NCBI GenBank assembly: GCA_022495995.1 | Contig: JAFEMH010001485.1 | Coordinates: 372,001 to 436,000 of the forward strand | Length of the DNA: 64,000 nucleotides | DNA from: Adenophora triphylla var. japonica | Lineage: Eukaryota; Streptophyta; Magnoliopsida; Asterales; Campanulaceae | Direction: 5' to 3' | Shown here: positions 18,838 through 30,150 of the stretch, piece by piece | Numbering within the stretch: position 1 is the stretch's first letter | How the letters are laid out: each line of letters opens with the position of its first letter | Made by a program: the position numbers and the translations under genes | The notes under the pieces: generated by a model | What the model was told of the DNA's origin: nothing | What the model saw: the letters and a program-made list of their open reading frames with translations, nothing else | The model's database searches: none

Positions 18838-20533
18838 TCACCTTCCCCGATTAAGCCTTGGAGGAGGTTGCGCCATTGTTCGTCCAAGTCGGACACCGGA
18901 ATGTTGAATTGAACTAAGCCGTGATGGCCGTCCCCGTAAGATCCGAGAGTGTCGGCCAGGGTTGTCTTGTACCGGGGATCGGTGATGAGCCGCTTTGCAA
19001 GAGGGTTTTCGGCGAAGTAAGTGGTCTACTCCTCGATCAATCTCCATTAGGGCATCCATTTCTTGATCCTCTCTCAAGCATTCTTCACAATCGCATATAT
19101 CGTAGTTATCATCCCGACCCATGAGTTCTTCAATTTCCAGCTCGTCGCGGCTTAGAGCGTGGATGAAAGGATCCACTTCGTAGCGGGACAGTAGGAGAAT
19201 CATCCTGGGAAGAGTATTCGGTCATGTCGGGACCTTCTTCCGGGTCATAGCTTGCCGGCCAAGCACTTGCCATTGCACCGCTTCCGCGGATCACTTCGAT
19301 CGCTCCGTTGGCATTGATGAATTTCACGCATTGGTGAAGAGTAGATGATACTGCTTTCATCTGATGTATCCAAGGCCGTCCCAACAAAGCAGAGAAGGTT
19401 GGTTTGATTTCCACGACTTGGAACTCTACCGACTCTAGTTGTACGTCGAATTGGATCCTCAAATTGATGATTCCTACGATTGGTCGTGCAGTAGAGTCGT
19501 AGGCTCGGATTACCCGAGGTGAAGGCCTTATCAGAGAACGGTCGATGTGGAGTCGTTTCAGTGTGCTTAAAGCGATGATGTTGACTGCGGAGCCGTTATC
19601 AATCAAGACGTTCGGGAGGAAGAACCTCTCTATCTTTATGAGGATGAGGAGAGCTTCGTTGTGCCGATTCTCACATATTGGCAAGTCATCGTCTGTGAAG
19701 ACTAAACCGCTTCCCGTGCTACCGTTGGACTCAGTCTCGTCTGGGGAACGTTCGATCCAACCATTTGTATGCCTTGGCTGGGGCAAAGATCGTAGGGAGA
19801 CAGTGGCCCTTGGGCGTTCTTGTCGGAATTCCCGGTCACGAGACCTTTTGACTTTTGTTTCACGCTCCCAGTCATAGCGAGACAGCATGCTGACGGTTTC
19901 GGAAATTGCAGGGAGTCTGCTCTCGCTTGGGATTTCATCAATGGCTATTGAGTTTACCCTGTCGTTCTGGGGGAATGGATTTCCAATGGTATTGGGACCA
20001 CGGGGGCGTTCCAATTTTCCCTCCTCAATGAGCCCCTGAATCACCTGCTTGAGTACGAAACAATTGTCGGTGGTGTGGCCGGGGTAGTTATGGAAGGCGC
20101 AGTGCTTGCTCATATCCATGTTGGGTTTGAGGGTCTTAGGTTGGAAATTCTCGAGTGGTTTGAGAAGATTTCGCTTTACCAAGGCTTCAAATACTTGACC
20201 CAAGGGCATTTCCAGGTTATCAAAATGCTGGAACTGTTGGAAGCGGGGGGGGTTGCTATTCTTTGGGGCTGCCTGATCGCGGTTTACTTGAGCTCCATTC
20301 TGAATGTAGTGCACTGTTCCGGCTGCTTCCTTTCCTTTGGTCGGGGCAGGAGTTGAAGTTGCCAGGTTTGTTCGATAGCGGTAAGATGAGGCAGGGGTTG
20401 CTGTTGCCTTTTGAAGACTCAGGGTCTTTTCAAACTTTGTCCCGGCGTTGACCATGGCACGGAGATCCGGATAGAAATGGTGGCTGATCAAAGTCCTCAA
20501 AGATGGTTTGAGGCGGGAATGGAAGATGTCCAT
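18838..20533 (-). pseudogene. Gag C-terminus and protease of element B
   Basis: The main frame is 467 residues (19130-20533). A zinc knuckle of the CHHC type has C145, H148, H153 and C158 (CAFHNYPGHTTDNC). The aspartic-protease-like segment has IDNGSAVNII at about 311-320 and LLGRPWIH about 75 residues later, the usual closing motif; DNGS replaces the canonical DTGA, a variant I know from Tat-type elements. A partly overlapping frame (18838-19203) continues a linker rich in acidic residues and cysteines (CDCEEC). The start at 20533 is arbitrary: it joins upstream gag by a frameshift. Confidence 0.85.
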
Positions 20534-21781
20534 CTCGCTCTTCCTTGGAAAGTGGATCCATTATCTCGCTTAGCTTCCAGCCCATCTTTTGTAGAATTCG
20601 CCCACCGGTTCGTCATCCTTTTGTTCGGTGGCTTGCCGGTGTCATGGCGGTTTGTTTCCCATTCAAGATTGGCGCGGTACTTCTCCAGAAGATTTCACCG
20701 ATCTCGATCCCACGTGGAGCGGTTTTCTCGCCTTCACATTGAGGAACCACCTTAGTGCTGTGGATTTGAGGGAATGCTGAAAATGATCTCGCCATCTGTT
20801 GAGGGGTTGCCCCTTGGCTCTCATACCCGGGACGTAGGTGTCGATGTGGGTTTTGGGCATTGTTCCGTCAAACTTTTCCATTTCCGGCATCCCGAACTTT
20901 GGAGGGAGAGGGACCACTTTGTTCGGATCGGTAGGCGGGGAGGGAGTCCTTCCGAGAACTAGCTAGCTTGCCTTGCATGTCTTTCATTTGTTCGATCAAC
21001 CAAGCCATGTGAGGGTCACTGTCTGAGGTGGGTTACCGTTTTCGGGGACGGAAACCGAAGATGGAGGTGGATTGGGCGATGGGATCGCCATTCGGGAGTC
21101 TTGGGAGGTAGTTGAGTGTATACCAACCCATACCCTGGGGTGTTGAAGTTGAGGGCATGATTGCTTGGTCCGCTAAGGGTTGTGTTTGGGAACTGGGGAA
21201 ACGATTCGTTAGCCCCAATCGCGTACTTGCGGGTGGCAAACTTGAGATGTCGGGATATCCGCTCGGGATGCCCGTCCCCGGTAAGAATGGGGACTTTTGA
21301 TTGTGGTTGCGAGGCTCGTATAGAGGCAAAGGATTGAATCCCGGGGATACCGAGATGCATTGGGATCTCGCGGAGCGAGCACGTATGTGTGCCGTTGGTA
21401 CCGAGCTTGATGTGCGTAGCCGGGAAACCGACCGATCTCGAGGCGGGCCTGTCGGAGCCGCTGACCGACGCCCGAGGGGAGCTTTGAGCGAGAGCCGCTT
21501 TGCGTTGCCGGGATCTCGTAGCTTGGCGGAGGCGGGACCTGCTGATAGCTTTGAGAAACCGGGGGAGCCGGTATGTCTTCGTCTTCTATGAGAACAAAGG
21601 TTCCATCGGGTTGGGGAACTGCAACCGTTCCTCGAAGACGCAAGGTGTCGACGATCCAGGCTTGCTGTTCTTCTTGGCGCTTCTTGATGGCTTCGAAGGC
21701 TCGCAGCACCTCCTCCATTGTCTGGAGATTCCTTAGTGGCGGGGTTCCGTTTCCCTCACTGTTATCTGTTGATCCCGTCAT
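20534..21781 (-). pseudogene. Gag N-terminal and capsid region of element B
   Basis: The probable start is the ATG at 21781 (MTGSTDNSEGNGTPPLRN), residue 47 of a longer open frame, because the same kind of start is seen in element I. A short coiled coil (EEVLRAFEAIKKRQEEQ) and the block GTFVLIEDEDIPAPP follow. After frame changes, a capsid segment appears at 20663-20917 (MVPLPPKFGMPEMEKFDGT, then HSLKSTALRWF). Element I has matching blocks. Several frameshifts make it non-functional. Confidence 0.75.
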
Positions 21782-23098
21782 GGGGGAGTATTGGACGGTG
21801 CGGACCGTTGAACTGGAAGGGCTATCGGACCTTGTGACCTCAATACTAAAAAGGCGGCTTCCAGGGATTCTCAACCACTCTCGGTTCGCTGGAGGGGGTG
21901 ACGGGCAAGGTTTAGACACGGGAATGGCCTAACGGGATAAAAGGGGGAAAGCTCACGTGGCATGCGGTTTCCGTTTCTTTTATTTATTTTTATTTTTTTT
22001 TTGTTGTTTTAATTTACTTAAAACAGTATTTTCTCGTAATCCTAGGTAGGTTGGAAAAGATTGCTCTTCCTTTTCGCAACTATGCTAGATCCCGGGTCGT
22101 GGAGACCATCTGTGCGGCTATAAGCCACTCGTTTTGCACCTGTATTTAGACATCCCGGGGTGGACGGCCCAAAGCGAGGGTCCTATAGTGCAAGCGGTTT
22201 CCACCGGCCTAAAAGAAAATCGAACCTAAGGACCGAGCCTGTCATGTTCGTTTTGATGCGTTAGTCATGTGAATAGTGAACCGAGCCGGCCACTGAGTCA
22301 AGATCGTGTCAAGAGTTCGGCATGACCTCTCTTCTTGCTTGCGCAAGGGATCCGTGACGTTAGGCGTTGGGTCGGGTCATATCGTCATGGCCGACGTATC
22401 AAAGGCGTGATGACATGGTGTCATGTGAGCATGGATGTATATCCGGACGGAACATCGTCTGGTGTAGCTTCGGAAATCAAGATCAGTCAAGATTTTAGCA
22501 TGACCTTTCATCGCTTTGCTTGCGCAAGGGATCTTGAGTTCCGAGCCTTGACTCGAAAATGGCCGGCATGGTATATGTATCCAGCCGTATGACACCTGAC
22601 CGGGTAAAACCAACCGAGTCCGGACAGAGTGTGACTCAAGACTCAAACGTGCGTGGTTGACGCTTGGCTAGGATGGGATGTTTGGAATGATCCCGTGCGC
22701 GCCCAAGAGGCCTAGGAAGACCAAACGGACTGCAACTGAGACCACTCCGGGTTAAGGGTTGTAGTGTGCAGTGTATCTGAGGCAAAGAAGCGCATAGTGT
22801 GCGGTGTAACCGAGGCGAAGTGTGAGTAGAGTGCGGTGTAACCGAGGCGCAGTGCGCGTAGTGTGCGGTCTCTAAAATTCTTTTTCTCGAGTAAAATAGA
22901 AAATTTTGAAGAATTTTAAATGTATGCACAGATGTAAATGAATGCATTTTTTTTATTTTTATTTTTTTTTTGTAAAATAAAAACGAAGCACGTGCACACA
23001 CACACAACAGTTAAAGGAAGGGGTAAAATGAAAGTTTGACCCTCATCATCGTTTTAAAAATCTTTTGTTTTGTTTAAAAGTTTTTAAAACAAAATGTT
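21782..23098 (-). other. 5' untranslated leader of element B
   Basis: About 1.3 kb between primer site and gag. There is no credible gene. Two blocks are strongly conserved with element I: 22048-22079 and 22174-22197 on the plus strand. A short tandem repeat (about 32 bp, GTGCGGTGTAACCGAGGCG) lies at 22795-22870 and poly-T/A runs at 21975-22010 and 22950-22980. Confidence 0.65.
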
Positions 23099-23115
23099 CC
23101 CCAGCAGAGTCGCCA
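23099..23115 (-). promoter_or_regulatory. Primer-binding site of element B (tRNA-Arg-like)
   Basis: The plus strand reads CCCCAGCAGAGTCGCCA, nearly the 3' end of plant tRNA-Arg(ACG) as I remember it. It sits two bases inside the LTR end at 23118. Ogre/Tat-type elements are known for tRNA-Arg priming, which fits. Confidence 0.75.
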
Positions 23116-23117
23116 AC

Positions 23118-24104
23118 TGAAATTACCCGGATCCGAGCAGGCCTCGCGGCCCCGGCATCTGGCATTTCCCGCTTTCGCGTTCGAGCCGAGGTGTCTCGCC
23201 GTTTGCTTTCGCATTTTGTAGAGTCGCCACGCCGTTTTTATTAAGCCCAAAACATTGAAAAAGGGCATCGCTTAAAGATAAATTTTAAACTGTTTTTGTG
23301 TGATGAGATTTTGAGTTCGGAGGTCGATGACTCCTCGGGAAGAGAATATTAGAATATTAGAGCTCACTCCGAGTAGCCTCGTAAAACGAGTCTTTCGGAT
23401 ACCCCTAATATCCTTTAAAAAGTTGTGTGTGTGTGTGTGTGCTTTTAAAAATGCATGTCAGTATCGGATGTCTACATTGTATGCTATGTATGGAAATGTA
23501 TTGAAATAGTAGAGGAAGGAAGCCTTACCAATGTTGGTTCGTGTCCTGTCTTCCGCAGGGAATAGTGTTTGAGGTCGGAGTAGCGTTCCTGGATCGGGAT
23601 TGCTTCGGGAGATGCCGGTTGTCCGCGGACGAGTTTCGGCGTGAGTTGAGGTTGTAGGCTGCGTTTGGGCAGAGGTTCGGCGTGCGTGGGGATCGTCGGG
23701 ATCACTCGGGCAGGTTCGGCGTGCGTTGTGGTGGCAGGAGTCACTCGGGCAGAGTTTCGGCGTGGTTTGGGATCGTCGGTTTGACTTGGAAAGAGCCGGG
23801 ACACCGTGGAAAGACCAGGCAAGGCCTCGGAGTACCACGAGGGGCCTCAGAGTACCTCGAGAGTGCCTCGGGGCAGCGCGGGAGCGTCTCGGGAGCGCTC
23901 GGAGAGGCTTCGGAGCACCTCGAGGGGGCTCGGAAGGCCTCGGAAGGATCCGAAGGGGCCGGGAATGCCTCGAAAGGTCTTAGAGGGGGAGCCAGAAGGC
24001 TTAGGGAGGAAGAGAGAAGTGGGAGGTGTCTCTGAGACTGCGTGGATGAGTCTGCGGTGTTTCCCGGGTGTTTGAAAGGGAGTGATCCAGATTGGGGTAC
24101 TTAC
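23118..24104 (-). repeat. 5' LTR of element B, truncated and promoterless
   Basis: Matches 6451 onward with small indels, including the GT run (23422-23441), hairpin (23378-23390) and inner primer-site core (23221-23229). It lacks about 421 bp that in the other copy hold the TATA box and all four palindromes; the deletion lies between direct repeats AGTGGGA (7391 and 7812, single copy at 24018). At 24104/24105 the sequence switches to copia RT, so the U3 end is missing. Confidence 0.85.
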
Positions 24105-25124
24105 AGGAGCGTAGCACTATTTCTAGTGTTGTATGTCGACGATATCTTACTCATTGGAAATGACATTTCTGCACTACAGACTGTCAAGTCTTGGTTGGAA
24201 AAGTGTTTTTCAATGAAAGATATGGGCGAAGCTGTATATATCCTTGGTATCAAGATCTATAGAGATAGATCTAAGAGGATGATTGGTTTAAGTCAAAGTA
24301 CTTACATTGACAAGGTTCTTAGAAGATTCCAAATGGAAAATTCTAAAAGAGGAAACTTGCCAATGTTGCATGGTATATCTCTTAGCAAGACTCAAAGTCC
24401 TAAGACTAATGATGAGCGAAAGAGAATGAATGGTATTCCATATGCCTCGGCAATTAGGTCTATCATGTATGCTATGTTATGTACTAGACCCGATGTCTCG
24501 TGTGCTCTAAGCATGACGAGTAGGTACCAATCGGATCCCGGCGAATCACATTGGATAGCAGTCAAGAATATCCTCAAGTACTTGCGAAGAATTAAGGATG
24601 TATTCTTGGTCTTTGGAGGAATGGAAGAAGATCTTGTAGTTAAAGGCTACACAGATGCTAGCTTCCAAACCGATAAAGATGATTTCAGATCGCAGACAGG
24701 ATTTTTGTTTACACTAAATGGAGGCACTGTGAGTTGGAAAAGTTTCAAGCAAAGTACCGTCGCTGATTCTACAATCGAAGCTGAGTACATAGCGGCATCT
24801 GATGCAGCTAAGGAAGCCGTTTGGATCAAAAAGTTCATTAGTGATTTGAAAGTCGTTTCAAGAATCAAAGATCCTATTGAACTTTATTGTGATAATAATG
24901 GTGTCATTGCACAAGCAAAGGAACCAAGGTCACACCAGAGATTCAAACACATACTTCGACGTTTCCACATTATCCGAGAGATATGCAAAAGGGGAGACGT
25001 AAAGATATGCAGGGTAGACACTGATGACAACGTGGCGGACCCATTAACTAAGGCTCTCCCGCAAGCTAAGCATGATGGTCTTGTTAGGTCCATGGGTATT
25101 CGATACATGGGAGATTGGGCCTAG
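24105..25124 (+). pseudogene. Copia RT (C-terminal part) and RNase H, fused in frame to LTR sequence
   Basis: The frame opens upstream in LTR-derived sequence of element B (from 24042) and passes without interruption into copia sequence at 24105. RT catalytic YVDDI is at 24132-24146, followed by LGIKIYRDR and YASAIRSIMYAMLCTRPD. RNase H contains GYTDASFQTDKDD, SWKSFKQSTVADSTIEAEYIA (Glu) and LYCDNNGVIAQA (Asp), ending with TAG at 25122-25124. The remaining frame is intact for about 340 codons, so truncation is recent relative to point mutation. The N-terminal palm and fingers of RT are missing, so it cannot be active. Confidence 0.9.
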
Positions 25125-25138
25125 TGCAAGTGTGAGAC

Positions 25139-26475
25139 TGTTAGTGTTATGCTCTAGGCCTATAGTTGATAGACTTATGTGTTGACATTACTTATTATTA
25201 TATGAGAAGTTTATTATTTGATTATTATAAGTTTTGCATATTTACTTGTAATAATCTCTGTCCCTAATTATTAAGTAAATAATTATTATAAATGTTAATG
25301 GATAATCAAATGATGATTATATGCATAGAGATGCACATTAAATTTATGGGTACTTGTTAGAGAACAAGTGACTGGACTTGACCCGTATGAGATTTATGTC
25401 ATGGTCAAATGTCATAATTAAATCTCATAAGGTTACTTCATTTAGTCCCTAGACCTGAAATTATCATGATCTTACATATGATGATAGTCATGTTTGATTT
25501 TAGTCAAACGATATCTTAACACGATATTTATAAAGGCTATCTTTGGCATGATCGGATTCATGATGGGAAGGATGATAAGTCAAGATGGAATTTGTCCCTC
25601 GAAAGAGAGATGTTATGCTTGGACCCCTCGATGAGTGATAATGATGAAAGTGTATGGTCATACCCCAATGCGATTGGATTATCATTATACTCAAGATCGA
25701 TAAAGCATTGAACAAGTACAAGTTGACGAGGACCATGACTTGTGTTCAATATAACATCGTGAGACAAAGGGAGAAATGGAAGTGTACCATTGGAAACGTG
25801 AACTCTTACGTTATATTATTTGGGTAGACATAATGGCTTGCTAGAGTCCGCTTATGTTTTATGAGGGTCGATATGATCGAGCTCATTGCCAACATAATAT
25901 AATCATATTGGGTCACACACAACTAGAATGAATTGAATAAACCAGAGGAAGAATGATTGAGAGAAACCTGATGTGGCTTAATACATCGCGCGACAGAACT
26001 TGTCCATGGGACTCGTCTGGTCGTGCGACACTTTAAGACCACAGAGGCGTTTTCAGACTAGTTTCCTAATTTGATTAGGAAACAAATATTAATGCTAAAG
26101 TAGTATAAATATAACTGTCTGTCAACCCTAATTGTCTAGCCGAAATTCTGAAAAGAAAATTACAACATAATTCTCAATATTCTTCAAGGTTTAAAGGATC
26201 TAGCAATCTTCAAGAAATCGTTCTTGGTTCATTCAAAGGTGTGGATACCATAAGAGGGTCTTCGCTCGTACGACGATCAAGGTCTAGAGTTCGAAGTTTG
26301 TGATTCAAAATCACATTGTTTATTTGTTCGATAGCTCAAGAACGGAAAGCATTCAAGGTTGGTTACTTCTATCTCATAGGATTCAAGTTAATTGTATAGA
26401 ACGGATCCTAGGCTCTTTGGGTTTTATGTTATTAGATGCTTAATTCCGCTGCGCATGGACCCGTAAAACCCAACA
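25139..26475 (+). repeat. 3' LTR of element C
   Basis: Begins TGTTAGTGTTATGC 14 bp after the pol stop and ends AAACCCAACA, about 1337 bp. It aligns throughout with the solo LTR at 30913-32276. A TATA box (TATAAATATA) is at 26104. Short minus-strand ORFs shared by both copies reflect LTR similarity, not a gene. Confidence 0.88.
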
Positions 26476-26567
26476 GGTGGAAGACGGAAGCAATGTGGTA
26501 AGGGTGGGGCGACTTTAGGGTTTTGCCGCTAGGGTTTTGCGGAGAAGTCCTTCTATGGATTTAATGC

Positions 26568-26830
26568 TCTGATACCATATTAGAATAATGAGGGTTAGAC
26601 GAAGTCAATCAAAACAGGAAAGAGAGAAATTGAATTGAAAGACTCAATTGATTATGATGCTAGAGATACATATTTATAGGATTACAATGAGAAAACTCTT
26701 AGAAGAAGAAGGTTTCTAAGATTGTGTTTCCTAATCTAACATAAGGATTAATCTCCTAGAAAGAGAGTGTTTCTAAAATTGTGTTTCCTAATCTAATACA
26801 AGGATTATGTTTTCTAATCTATATATTACA
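26568..26830 (-). mobile_element. Remnant of a minus-strand copia element: primer site and LTR
   Basis: GCTCTGATACCA at 26568-26579 is the reverse complement of the copia initiator-Met primer site TGGTATCAGAGC. To its right lies LTR-like DNA with a TATA box (ATTTATAGG, 26672-26680) and a duplicated block (about 26717 and 26773, GTGTTTCCTAATCTAA). Bases 26476-26567 would be the 5' leader. The rest of the element is missing and the outer LTR end is not identifiable. Confidence 0.6.
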
Positions 26831-27002
26831 ATATATACTTTGAATATAATATAATGATATTATATTCCTAATAATAAATACCACGATTTTAATAAAAATC
26901 AGTTTTAGTGCAACTTTAAATACAAATAATGTATAAATAAATAATCCCTTAGTTTCGTTTAAGATTCTTACTTTGTTTTTAGTTTGTCCCATTTTAATGT
27001 TA
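26831..27002. other. AT-rich DNA, no gene
   Basis: Low-complexity AT-rich sequence between the copia remnant and a MITE. Nothing recognisable. Confidence 0.5.
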
Positions 27003-27262
27003 CTCCCTCCGTCCCTAAATGTTTGTCCCATTTGACTTTTCAAACATTTTAATTTAGTGATTTTGAAGCTTTAATTTTGGTTATTTTTACGAACGCTTTG
27101 AAAATTATTGATAATATACACCGCCGTTATGTAATACTCCGTCCCTAAATGTTACAAGTTTTGAAAATTTAGTGATTTTGAAGCTTTAATTTTGGAAATG
27201 AGACTAACTTTTTGGGACAAAGGAAAAGAGAAAATGGGACAAACATTTAAGGACGGAGGGAG
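27003..27262. mobile_element. Stowaway-like MITE
   Basis: Terminal inverted repeats start CTCCCTCCGTCCC and end GGACGGAGGGAG, flanked by TA on both sides (27001-27002, 27263-27264). About 260 bp, non-coding. Internally, AATTTAGTGATTTTGAAGC recurs at 27051 and 27169 and a third partial end (CTCCGTCCC) lies near 27137, so it may be a MITE that duplicated or received part of itself. Confidence 0.85.
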
Positions 27263-27689
27263 TATTAGTTTGTTTTATTTCTAAAATAAACAATGAAACA
27301 TACTTGCTATACTCAAAATAACATTTCACTTTTCATTCCCTACCAACTTCTCTCTCATATTTTAATTTTCATAATCACAACTTTTATTTATTCTTAATTT
27401 TCATTTAAATTCAAACTAGATACTTTAGTTTGAGACAGAGGTAGTGAAATATACTCTATTTCTCCCACTAAAAACTAAACGCTTACAATTTATACAAAAA
27501 TTAAAAAAAAAAAAGTGTTAGTGGTAGATATTGTGAGTATGAAAATTAAATGTAAGAGTGAGAAAGTGGGTTAGGGAATAGTAATTGAATTGTTATCATG
27601 AATGTGACATCTGGCTACCATTAATATATAGATAATAAAATATTTCATCTTTAGAAAATGTATATTTTGTAGTGGGACGCCTAAGAATA
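27263..27689. other. AT-rich DNA, no gene
   Basis: About 430 bp between two MITEs. It has no long ORF. A GAGACAGAGGTAGT stretch at about 27432 may be an eroded MITE end. Confidence 0.5.
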
Positions 27690-27973
27690 CTCCCTCTGTC
27701 CCGCTAATATTAGCACACTTTCCTTTTTGGGCGTCTCGCTAATATCCGCACACTCCCAAAAAGGAAACTTTATATTAATAAAATATTCACCCAACCCCAC
27801 TCATTCTCTCTCCTACATTATTTTAATACTCACAACACCATTATAATTTATTACACCCTCCACTCATTCTCTCTCCACTCATTCTTTTACACTCACAACA
27901 TTTCATTAAAATATCATATTCCTTAATTCCCGCGTAAACAGTGTTTGTGCTAATATTAGCGGGACGGAGGGAG
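27690..27973. mobile_element. Second Stowaway-like MITE
   Basis: Starts CTCCCTCTGTCCCGCTAATAT and ends with the inverted counterpart GCGGGACGGAGGGAG, flanked by TA (27688-27689, 27974-27975). About 284 bp. An inner inverted section (CTAATATCCGCACACTCCC) repeats part of the terminus. Confidence 0.85.
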
Positions 27974-27975
27974 TA

Positions 27976-28479
27976 TATCGTTAGTAGTGAGACAGAGGAA
28001 GTATTTATTAAACACGTTAACAAGTCAAATATGATATTTATTACGTAGGTAAAAAATATATTCTTTTTGGCCTTTAAGATATTCAATAAAATATATTTCT
28101 TAAACTTGTTTATAAGTCGAATACGATATTTATTTTATTATGCGGATAGAAAATACAATCTTTTTGGCCTTTAAGAGGTCGATCATGGTTATCCCTTTGG
28201 CCCACTTCCTCTAGGATTCCTCATGTGAGATTTAAACCCAATTTAGGAAATAACATTTTGAAAATCTCAAAGACACCCCTTCTTGGCACAATGACATTAA
28301 TGCCCTTCTTGCACATGCACCATTCGACATGTTACCGCCTCTGAACCACAAGTCCAAAATTCAAAATTATACTTTAGTCACTGGAAGTTTGGAAATTATA
28401 TATTGGTAACTAGATATTCACATATTTTGGATCAATCATTAGATTCAGAATAGTTTCAGCTTGTTCACTTCAATCTCAA
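27976..28479. other. AT-rich intergenic DNA, no gene
   Basis: Contains two similar pieces about 110 bp apart (TTTTTGGCCTTTAAGA at about 28065 and 28160), a short local duplication. No coding potential seen. Confidence 0.5.
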
Positions 28480-30150
28480 TAAATATAGATTAAAAATTGA
28501 CTTATAAGACAAAAATTTCAGATCATCACAATAGTCTTTAGTCTTTCCAAAAATACTTCCATTTTTTTATATTTTTCACATTATAAGATTACTTTGGCTC
28601 TTATAATTGACTTATAAAACAAATTTTTCAACCAAAAAAATAAAAAATTTCAATAATAACAACGAATTGCTCTCATAATTTACACATTTACAACTCTTAT
28701 AAGTTAAATATAAGACTACTTTAAGACAAATTTTTCAACCAAAAAAATTAAAAATTTCAATAATAACAATGAATTGCTCTCATAATTTACACATTTACAT
28801 ATATCATAATTTACACATTTACATATATTATAAGTTAATTATAAGAGTTTTTAATAAGTCTTATAAGTTATTTATAAGACTTTCTTAAAAAGTAAAAAAA
28901 AATTTATAAGTAACTTAATAAGTCATATAAGACTCTTATAAGACTTATTAAAGAATCTTATAAGTTACTTAAAATACTTTTTAATAAGTCTTATAAGTAA
29001 CTTATAAGACTTTTTTAAAAAATAAAAAAGTCTTATAAGTAACTTAATAAGTCTTATAGAACTCTTATAAGACTTATTAAAAAGTAACTTATAAGACTTT
29101 TTAAAGTCTTATAAGTTATTTATAAGACTTTTTTTAATAAATCTTATAAGTAACTTTTTAATAAGTCTTATAAGTTATTTATAATACTTTTTTTAAAATT
29201 AAAAAGTCTTATATAAGTCTTATTAGTAACTTAATAAGTCTTATAAATAACTTATAAGACTTTTTAATAAGTCTTATAAGTTAATTATAAGACTATTTTA
29301 AGACAAATTTTTCAACCAAAAAAATTAAAAATTTCAATAATAACAACGAATTGCTCTCATAACTTACACATTTACAACTCTTATAAGTTAATTATAAGAC
29401 CACTTTGTCTCTTATAATTGATTATAAGACAAATTTTTCAACAAAAAAAATCAAAAATTTCAATATAAACAACGAATTACTCTCATAATTTACACATTTA
29501 CAACTCTTATAAGTTAATTATAAGACTACCTTGTCTCTTATAATTGACTTATAAGACAAATTTTTCAATCCAAAAAATTAAAAATTTCAATAATAACAAC
29601 GAATTACTCTCATAATTTACACATTTACAACTCTTATAAGTTAATTATAAGACCACTTTATCTCTTATAATTGACTTATAAGACAAAATTTTCAACCCAA
29701 AAAATTCAATAATAACAACAAATTACTCTCATAATTTACACATTTACGACTCTTATAAGTTAATTTTAAGACTACTTTGTTTCTTATAATTGACTTATAA
29801 GACAAATTTTTCAACATTAAAAAATCAAAAATTTCAATAATAACTTTACTCTCATAATTTTCACATTTACAACTCTTATAAGTTAATTATAAGACTACTT
29901 TGTCTCTTATAACTGACTTAGAAGACAGTTTTTTTTCAACAAAAAAAAAATCAATAATAACAACGAATTAATCTCATAATTTACAAATTATAACTCTTAT
30001 AGCTTAATTCTTAATTATAAGACCAATTAACCTTTTATAATTGACTTGTTATAAGACAATTTTTTTAACCAGAAAAATAAAAAATGGTCTTATAACTAAG
30101 CATAAGATCAATTCACCTCTTATAATTAAGTTATAAGACAATTTTCTCAA
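28480..30150. repeat. TATAAG-rich satellite-like array, about 124-bp period
   Basis: A block beginning CAACTCTTATAAGTTAATTA starts at about 29375, 29501, 29628, 29747, 29870 and 29991, a period of 119-127 bp, with an earlier copy near 28691. Each unit contains CTTATAAG palindromes, TTTTTCAACCAAAAAAAT and CTCATAATTTACACATTTA. Between about 28840 and 29290 the unit is replaced by dense short CTTATAAGT/ACTTATAAG runs. No genes. Confidence 0.85.

Larger units (their letters stand above)
6451..24104 (-). mobile_element. Element B: Retand-like Ty3/gypsy retrotransposon with two antisense genes
   Basis: Read on the minus strand: truncated 5' LTR (24104 to 23118), tRNA-Arg-type primer site, long leader, gag, protease, an AT-rich spacer, integrase, then two plus-strand genes, tandem arrays and the 3' LTR ending at 6451. 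Both LTR copies begin on the plus strand with TGAAATTACCCGGATCCGAG, followed by matching sequence. Antisense ORFs between pol and the 3' LTR, together with an amplified tandem repeat, are described for Retand elements of Silene, which is the closest architecture I know. No RT or RNase H is seen. Gag, protease and integrase are frameshifted. About 17.7 kb remain; the 5' end is cut by copia sequence at 24104/24105. Confidence 0.85.
24105..26475 (+). mobile_element. Element C: 5'-truncated Ty1/copia retrotransposon
   Basis: Contains the end of a copia reverse transcriptase, an RNase H and a complete 3' LTR. The upstream 3 kb or so (LTR, gag, protease, integrase) is absent and the left edge is a blunt junction with the LTR of element B. 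The same LTR family occurs as a solo copy at 30913-32276 and, diverged, at 36406-38102. Confidence 0.85.

Noticed and set aside
25500..25767. Minus-strand ORFs shared by the LTRs at 25500-25767 and 31274-31541
   Set aside because: Shared only because the LTRs are copies; frames contain no domain and are antisense to the LTR promoter.
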